Shown here piece by piece: positions 24,549-30,114 of a DNA stretch of 30,114 bases (position 1 is its first letter; every line of letters starts with the position of its first letter). The notes under the pieces are model-generated. The model had not been told where the DNA came from. It worked only from the letters and a program-made list of their open reading frames with translations, and searched no databases. Location: NCBI GenBank assembly GCA_964483455.1, contig CAZACK010000060.1:1-30114 (forward strand), in the 5' to 3' direction. Source of the stretch: CAYZJD01 sp964483455. GTDB lineage: Bacteria > Acidobacteriota > Terriglobia > Bryobacterales > Bryobacteraceae. The translations under genes were made by a program, and so were the position numbers.

Positions 24549-24812
24549 TTACCCACCCTTCACCGCCGCAATAAAATGCACCTCGCTTTCCGCCGACACC
24601 CGTTCGAGCAGCCCCAGCCGGCTGATCTCGCCATCCACCGACACCGAAATACCCGACCGCAGCCGCCCTTCCTCCACCAGCCGCCCTCGAAGCGCGGGAC
24701 ACAGCCGCTCCAGGTTCTCGACCACCTGCCGGACCGTTCCTCCGTCCACCTCGAACGATGAGCGGCCGCCGGCGAGTTCCTGGAGCAGCGTCGGGATGTA
24801 GACCACCGCCAT
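24549..24812 (-). CDS. MoaD/ThiS-like sulfur-carrier protein
   Basis: A ubiquitin-fold sulfur carrier, 87 residues, ending in the Gly-Gly tail (VKGG) that becomes thiocarboxylated in MoaD and ThiS. Supporting strings are VYIPTLLQELAGG, VRQVVENLERLCPALRGRL and ISVSVDGEI. It lies five bases after the stop of the molybdenum hydroxylase large subunit and is the last gene of that operon. A MoaD-type role in molybdopterin sulfuration is therefore more likely than thiamine synthesis, but it could also be a dedicated carrier. No MoaE or MoeB is in the window. Confidence 0.85.
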   Translation of the reverse strand: MAVVYIPTLLQELAGGRSSFEVDGGTVRQVVENLERLCPALRGRLVEEGRLRSGISVSVDGEISRLGLLERVSAESEVHFIAAVKGG

Positions 24813-24817
24813 CCGCG

Positions 24818-27067
24818 TCAGTCCCCCCGGCTCCAGATCCCTTCCATCACCGCCTCGGGATTCATCGGCAGCCGGCGGAGCCGGACGCCGATGGCGCGAT
24901 AGATGGCGTTGGCGATGGCCGCCGGCGGAGGCACGATGTTCGCCTCGCCGACACCGCGCACGCCGAAGGGATGCCCTGGGTTCGGCGCCTCGACAATCAC
25001 CGTGTCGATCATCGGCACGTCGAGGCTCGTCGGCATGCGGTAGTCGAGGAAACTCGCGTTCTCCATCGTCCCGTCCGCACTCATGTGATACTCCTCGTTC
25101 AGCGCCCAGCCGATGCCCTGCACGCTGCCGCCCTGCATCTGCCCCTCGACGTAGCTCGGATGAATCGCCTTGCCGGCGTCCTGGACCGAAGTGAAGCGCA
25201 GCACCGACACTTTGCCGGTCTCCGGGTCCACTTCAACATCCACGATGCAGCCGGCGAATGACCCGCCGACGCCGCGCGGATCCACCGTCGCCCGCCCGAC
25301 CACCGGGCCGCCGGTTTCGGCGAGCCGCCCCGCGAGTTCCCGGAACGTCATCGACCGGTCCCCCGATCGGAACACGCCGCGCTCCGCTTCCACCGAGCCG
25401 GCGTCGGTCTCCCACAGCACGGCGGCCCGCTCCTTCATCTGCCGCATCACATCGCGCGCCGCCTCGATCGCCGCCCAGCCGGTGGCGAACGTCGTCCGGC
25501 TTCCACCGGTGACCGCCGTGTAGCCGACCGAGTCGGTGTCCGCCACCGTGGGCAGCACATCCTCGGCGGGGATGCCAAGGATCTCCGCCGCCTGCATCGC
25601 CACCGAGGTGCGTGTGCCGCCGATGTCCGTCGAGCCCTCGACCAGGCTCGCCGTTCCGTCCCCGTTCACGCCGATGGTGCAGCTCGACGGGAAGCCCACG
25701 TTGAACCAGAAGCCGACCGCCGCGCCGCGCCCCCGGTTCGGCCTTTCGAGCGGCGCTGTGTAGTGCGGGTGCGCCTTCATCGCCTCCAGCACCTCGACGC
25801 AGCCGATGCGCCGGTACTTCGGGCCGTCGGCGCGGCGCGTCCCCTCCTTGGCGGCGTTCTTCAGACGGAATTCGACGGAATCCATCCCCAGCTTCTCGGC
25901 GATCTCATCGACCACCGATTCCGCCGCAAACGCCGCGTTGGTCGAGCCCGGCGCGCGATACGGCGCGGTGCTCGGCTTGTTCGTCACCACGTCGTAGCCG
26001 TCGATGACGACGTTCGGGATGTCGTACGCCGCGAAGATGCACATCGCGCCGGCGGCCACCATCGACCCCGGATACGCGCCCGCCTCGTAGGCCATGTACG
26101 CCTGCGCCGCCGTGATCCGGCCGTCCTTCCGGGCCCCGATCTTCACGCGGATGAACGATCCGGGCGTCGGGCCGGTGGCCTCGAAGACGTCCTTGCGCGA
26201 CATCACGAGCTTCACCGGCCTTCCGGCCTTCTTCGAGAGCAGGGCCGCCACCGGCTCGAGGTAGATGTTGATCTTGCCGCCGAAGCCGCCGCCGATCTCC
26301 ATCGGCGTCACCTTGAGGCGCGACACCGGAACGTCCAGCACGTGCGACAGCGTGTCGCGCGCGTTGAACGCCCCCTGCGTGCTGCACCAGATGTTCACCC
26401 GCCCGTCGGCGTTCCACAGCGCGGCGGCGTTCTGCGGCTCGATGTAGCCCTGGTGCACGGTCGCCGTGTGGAACTCGCGCTCGACGACGACCTCGGCCTC
26501 CGCGAAACCCTGCTCGATGTCGCCGAGCACGTGACGAAAATGATCGGCGACGTTGCTCACCTTGCCGGTGTCCTGGCCGAATTCCTTCGTCTTCTGATCT
26601 TCGAGGAGAATGGGCGCGCCTTCGGCCATCGCCTCCGGCGCCGTGAGCACGCAGGGCAGCGGCTCGTAATCGACCTCGATCAGCGCAGCCGCCTCCTCGG
26701 CGACGTGCGGGCTGACCGCCGCCACCGCGGCGACGGCGTGGCCTTTGTACAGCACCTTGCCGGACGCGAGCAGGTTTCCCCGCACGTAGCTCAGCGGCAC
26801 AGGGCCATCGCCGAGGTCCACCATCCGGTCGGGACCCTGCGGGAAATCGGCGGCTGTCACCACGGCCTTCACCCCGGGAAACGCCTCCGCCTTGCGCGTG
26901 TCGATCCGGCGGATGCGCGCGTGGGCGTGCGGGCTGCGCAGGACGAAGCCATGCAGCAGGCCGGCCGCCTGAAAGTCCGCGCCGTAGAGCGCGCGGCCGG
27001 TCACTTTGTCGTAGCCGTCGTGCCGGATCGGGCGCGTCCCCACCACCGTGTATTCGCCGTTCTTCAT
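24818..27067 (-). CDS. Molybdenum hydroxylase large subunit, xanthine dehydrogenase family
   Basis: The molybdopterin-binding subunit of a xanthine-dehydrogenase-type enzyme, 749 residues. The a/b hammerhead domain is about 15-125 (YDKVTGRALYGADF, LHGFVLRSPHAHARI). Cofactor motifs include GGGFGGK at 259-265, APYRAPG at 368-374 and the catalytic glutamate in GVGEANIVPP (Glu708). The active-site loop is not AYRCSFR, so it is not a form I CO dehydrogenase; the substrate cannot be named. ATG 27067 overlaps the stop of the 2Fe-2S subunit (ATGA). Gene order is FAD, FeS, Mo subunit, then MoaD-like protein, as in coxMSL-type operons. Confidence 0.93.
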   Translation of the reverse strand: MKNGEYTVVGTRPIRHDGYDKVTGRALYGADFQAAGLLHGFVLRSPHAHARIRRIDTRKAEAFPGVKAVVTAADFPQGPDRMVDLGDGPVPLSYVRGNLLASGKVLYKGHAVAAVAAVSPHVAEEAAALIEVDYEPLPCVLTAPEAMAEGAPILLEDQKTKEFGQDTGKVSNVADHFRHVLGDIEQGFAEAEVVVEREFHTATVHQGYIEPQNAAALWNADGRVNIWCSTQGAFNARDTLSHVLDVPVSRLKVTPMEIGGGFGGKINIYLEPVAALLSKKAGRPVKLVMSRKDVFEATGPTPGSFIRVKIGARKDGRITAAQAYMAYEAGAYPGSMVAAGAMCIFAAYDIPNVVIDGYDVVTNKPSTAPYRAPGSTNAAFAAESVVDEIAEKLGMDSVEFRLKNAAKEGTRRADGPKYRRIGCVEVLEAMKAHPHYTAPLERPNRGRGAAVGFWFNVGFPSSCTIGVNGDGTASLVEGSTDIGGTRTSVAMQAAEILGIPAEDVLPTVADTDSVGYTAVTGGSRTTFATGWAAIEAARDVMRQMKERAAVLWETDAGSVEAERGVFRSGDRSMTFRELAGRLAETGGPVVGRATVDPRGVGGSFAGCIVDVEVDPETGKVSVLRFTSVQDAGKAIHPSYVEGQMQGGSVQGIGWALNEEYHMSADGTMENASFLDYRMPTSLDVPMIDTVIVEAPNPGHPFGVRGVGEANIVPPPAAIANAIYRAIGVRLRRLPMNPEAVMEGIWSRGD

Positions 27068-27549
27068 GCCGTCACCTCCCGCGCTTCCGCCGCCTGCCGC
27101 ACGGCGCGGACGATCTTGTCGTAGCCGGTGCAGCGGCACAGGTTGTTCGCCAGCCACTGGCGAATCCGCTCCTCCGAGGGATCGGGATCGATGTCGAGCA
27201 GCGCCTTGGCGGCCACGATCAGGCCCGGCGTGCAGAAGCCGCACTGGAGCGCGGCGCTTTCGAGAAACGCCCGCTGCACCGGGTGGAGTTCGCTCCCGCG
27301 GGCGATTCCCTCGATGGTGACGACCTCGCGGCCTTCCGCCTCCACTCCGAGCACCAGGCACGAGTTGACGATGCGCCCGTCGAGGATCACCGTGCACGCG
27401 CCGCAGTTGCCGTCGTTGCAGCCTTCCTTCGTGCCGGTCAGCCCGAGGATGTCGCGCAGGCATTCGAGCAGGCTCTGGCGCGGCTCGCAGAGGAAATCGG
27501 CCGGCTCGCCGTTGATCGTGGTTCGAACGCGGACCTTGTCGTGGTTCAC
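27064..27549 (-). CDS. Molybdenum hydroxylase small subunit, 2x[2Fe-2S]
   Basis: A 161-residue protein carrying both iron-sulfur clusters of the enzyme. The plant-ferredoxin-type cluster uses C44, C49, C52 and C64 (GCNDGNCGACTV); the second uses C103, C106, C138 and C140 (QCGFCTPG, NLCRCTGY). It passes electrons from the Mo centre to the FAD subunit. The GTG at 27549 is preceded by GGAGG at seven bases and overlaps the stop of the FAD subunit (GTGA). The stop overlaps the large subunit start. Confidence 0.95.
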   Translation of the reverse strand: MNHDKVRVRTTINGEPADFLCEPRQSLLECLRDILGLTGTKEGCNDGNCGACTVILDGRIVNSCLVLGVEAEGREVVTIEGIARGSELHPVQRAFLESAALQCGFCTPGLIVAAKALLDIDPDPSEERIRQWLANNLCRCTGYDKIVRAVRQAAEAREVTA

Positions 27550-28418
27550 GCGCGGCCTCCTTTCGCCCGCTCGACCGCGGCTTCGAGCGCGCGCCGGGTT
27601 AGCACCGCGCACAGGTGCCGGCGGTAGTCGGCGCTGCCTCGCATGTCCGTGATGGGCTGCGCCGCCTTGCGAGCGATCTCCGCGGCGGCCCGGATACTCT
27701 CGGCATCGGCGGGCTTGCCGGCGAGCCATTCGCCGGCTTCGTTCACGAAAAGCGGCGTCGCAGCCACCGCCGCCAGCGCGATCCGCGCCGAGCGAAAATG
27801 CCCGTCCTCGAGAACGACCTGCGCTCCCGCGCCGGCGACGGCGATGTCCATCTCGTTTCGCGGAATAAACCGGAGATACCGCGCCCCGGAACGCGCCGGC
27901 GGCCGTGGCAGGCGGAACGAAACCAGCAGTTCGCCCGGACCGAGAACGGTCTTACCCGGGCCGGTGCAGAAGTCTTCGACCCGCACATCCCGCGTGCCGG
28001 ACGGCCCGGCGACGCGGCAAATCGCCTCGTAGGAAATGAGCACCGGCACGGAGTCGGCGCTCGGCGCCGCGTTGCAGAGGTTGCCCCCGATCGAGGCGCG
28101 GCTCTGGATCTGCACGCCGCCGATCAGCGCGGCCACTTCTGCGAGCGCGGGGTAGGTTGCCCGCACCGCCGGGTCCTCCGCGATCCGGCAGCAGGGAACC
28201 GCCGCCCCGAGCCTCAAGCCGGCCTCCGCATCGCAACTCAGCTCGTTCAATTCAGGAATGCGCTTGACATCGACAACGACGGAGACATCGGCGTGCCCGG
28301 CGCGCATCTGGACAAGCAGATCGGTCCCGCCGGCCAGCGCCCGCGCTCGCCGGCCGGCCGACAGCGCCCCCACCGCCTCGGCGAGGGAGCCTGGCGAACA
28401 GTAGTCAAACCACTTCAC
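27546..28418 (-). CDS. Molybdenum hydroxylase FAD-binding medium subunit
   Basis: The FAD subunit of the enzyme, 290 residues. FAD-binding motifs are AGGTDLLVQM near residue 30 and RASIGGNLCNAAPSAD near 125; the C-terminal CO dehydrogenase flavoprotein domain covers about 190-285. It is the first gene of the operon. The start is GTG at 28418 (VKWFDYCSPGSLAEAV), preceded by AAGGAG at eight bases. It re-oxidises the iron-sulfur clusters and passes electrons to an acceptor that is not identifiable. Confidence 0.93.
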   Translation of the reverse strand: MKWFDYCSPGSLAEAVGALSAGRRARALAGGTDLLVQMRAGHADVSVVVDVKRIPELNELSCDAEAGLRLGAAVPCCRIAEDPAVRATYPALAEVAALIGGVQIQSRASIGGNLCNAAPSADSVPVLISYEAICRVAGPSGTRDVRVEDFCTGPGKTVLGPGELLVSFRLPRPPARSGARYLRFIPRNEMDIAVAGAGAQVVLEDGHFRSARIALAAVAATPLFVNEAGEWLAGKPADAESIRAAAEIARKAAQPITDMRGSADYRRHLCAVLTRRALEAAVERAKGGRA

Positions 28419-28592
28419 GGAATTCTCCTTCTAACAGCACGGTGACAAGTCCCCATTATTGCGCCAAGCGCCCGATTGCGCGCGACTGGGTGGAGGGAGT
28501 TCCGGGGAGTCTGGGAGCGCGATGATGCAACGCGTCGCATGCTCGCCGGACGAAGGACTCTCGCTGGAGCGGTAGCGGAACTGATAAGAGAA
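28419..28592. other. Spacer between the Mo hydroxylase operon and groEL
   Basis: No gene is supported. It should contain the minus-strand promoter of the Mo hydroxylase operon. An imperfect 16-bp palindrome lies at 28525-28540 (ATGCAACG/CGTCGCAT, one mismatched pair). I could not place -35 and -10 boxes with confidence. Confidence 0.4.
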
Positions 28593-28620
28593 AGGCCGCC
28601 CTGCTCGAGCAGGACGGCCT
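28593..28620 (-). terminator. Rho-independent-type terminator downstream of groEL
   Basis: Read on the minus strand, AGGCCG and CCTGC pair with GCAGG and CGGCCT around a TCGA loop, with one internal mismatch, and the stem is followed by TTTCTCTT. It lies 34 bases after the groEL stop. Confidence 0.75.
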
Positions 28621-28654
28621 CTGAATACTGAAAACTGACAGCCGGAAGCTGCCG

Positions 28655-30114
<1,460 letters not shown>

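Noticed and set aside
24818..27067. Form I CO dehydrogenase (CoxL) for the Mo subunit
   Set aside because: The diagnostic AYRCSFR loop is absent; APYRAPG is found instead, so only the broad family is claimed.

Overview
The window is about 30 kb of high-GC bacterial DNA. The gene style points to Acidobacteriota, most likely the Bryobacterales/Solibacter side: a paired DUF1549/DUF1553 and DUF1501 system, a TonB receptor with an N-terminal carboxypeptidase-regulatory domain, a DUF4091 protein and a clade II nos cluster. This placement is inferred from gene content only. No rRNA, tRNA, IS element or CRISPR array was seen.

Layout. (1) 1-950: a MazF-type toxin and its antitoxin on the minus strand. 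The toxin is frameshifted, and a candidate operator lies upstream. (2) 1095-4851: a secreted DUF1549/DUF1553 c-type cytochrome protein followed by a Tat-type DUF1501 protein. (3) 4852-6111: the 3' remnant of a broken gene and a tyrosine-phosphatase-like gene that may itself be frameshifted. (4) 6112-8330: a hotdog thioesterase and a DUF4091 glycosidase-like protein, translationally coupled. (5) 8331-8608: a convergent intergenic region with two near-identical palindromes. (6) 8609-11375, minus strand: a TonB-dependent receptor carrying the OprC/NosA copper-binding signature and a small secreted cysteine-rich protein.

(7) 11502-23831, plus strand: the core of the window, a nitrous oxide respiration operon. 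It starts with an iron-sulfur flavoprotein, a Rieske protein, a fused cytochrome b and a pentaheme cytochrome c. These are followed by nosZ (clade II), nosB, nosD, nosF, nosL, a SUMF1/FGE-like protein and nosY. The first four genes look like a dedicated quinol-to-NosZ electron route. The copper receptor and cysteine-rich protein diverge from the same 126-bp intergenic region, so copper supply and the copper-dependent reductase may be controlled together.

(8) 23871-24448: a BrnT/BrnA toxin-antitoxin pair with a clear inverted-repeat operator; the toxin is again disrupted near its start. (9) 24549-28418, minus strand: a molybdenum hydroxylase (FAD, 2Fe-2S and Mo subunits) with a MoaD/ThiS-like protein. 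(10) 28593-30114, minus strand: a terminator and the C-terminal ~90% of GroEL, running off the window.

The best candidates for something undescribed are the SUMF1-like membrane-anchored protein embedded between nosL and nosY and lacking the FGE cysteines, the copper receptor/Cys-rich pair divergent from the nos operon, the 13-codon minigene between cytochrome b and cytochrome c, and the two toxin genes each broken by one base beside intact antitoxins.
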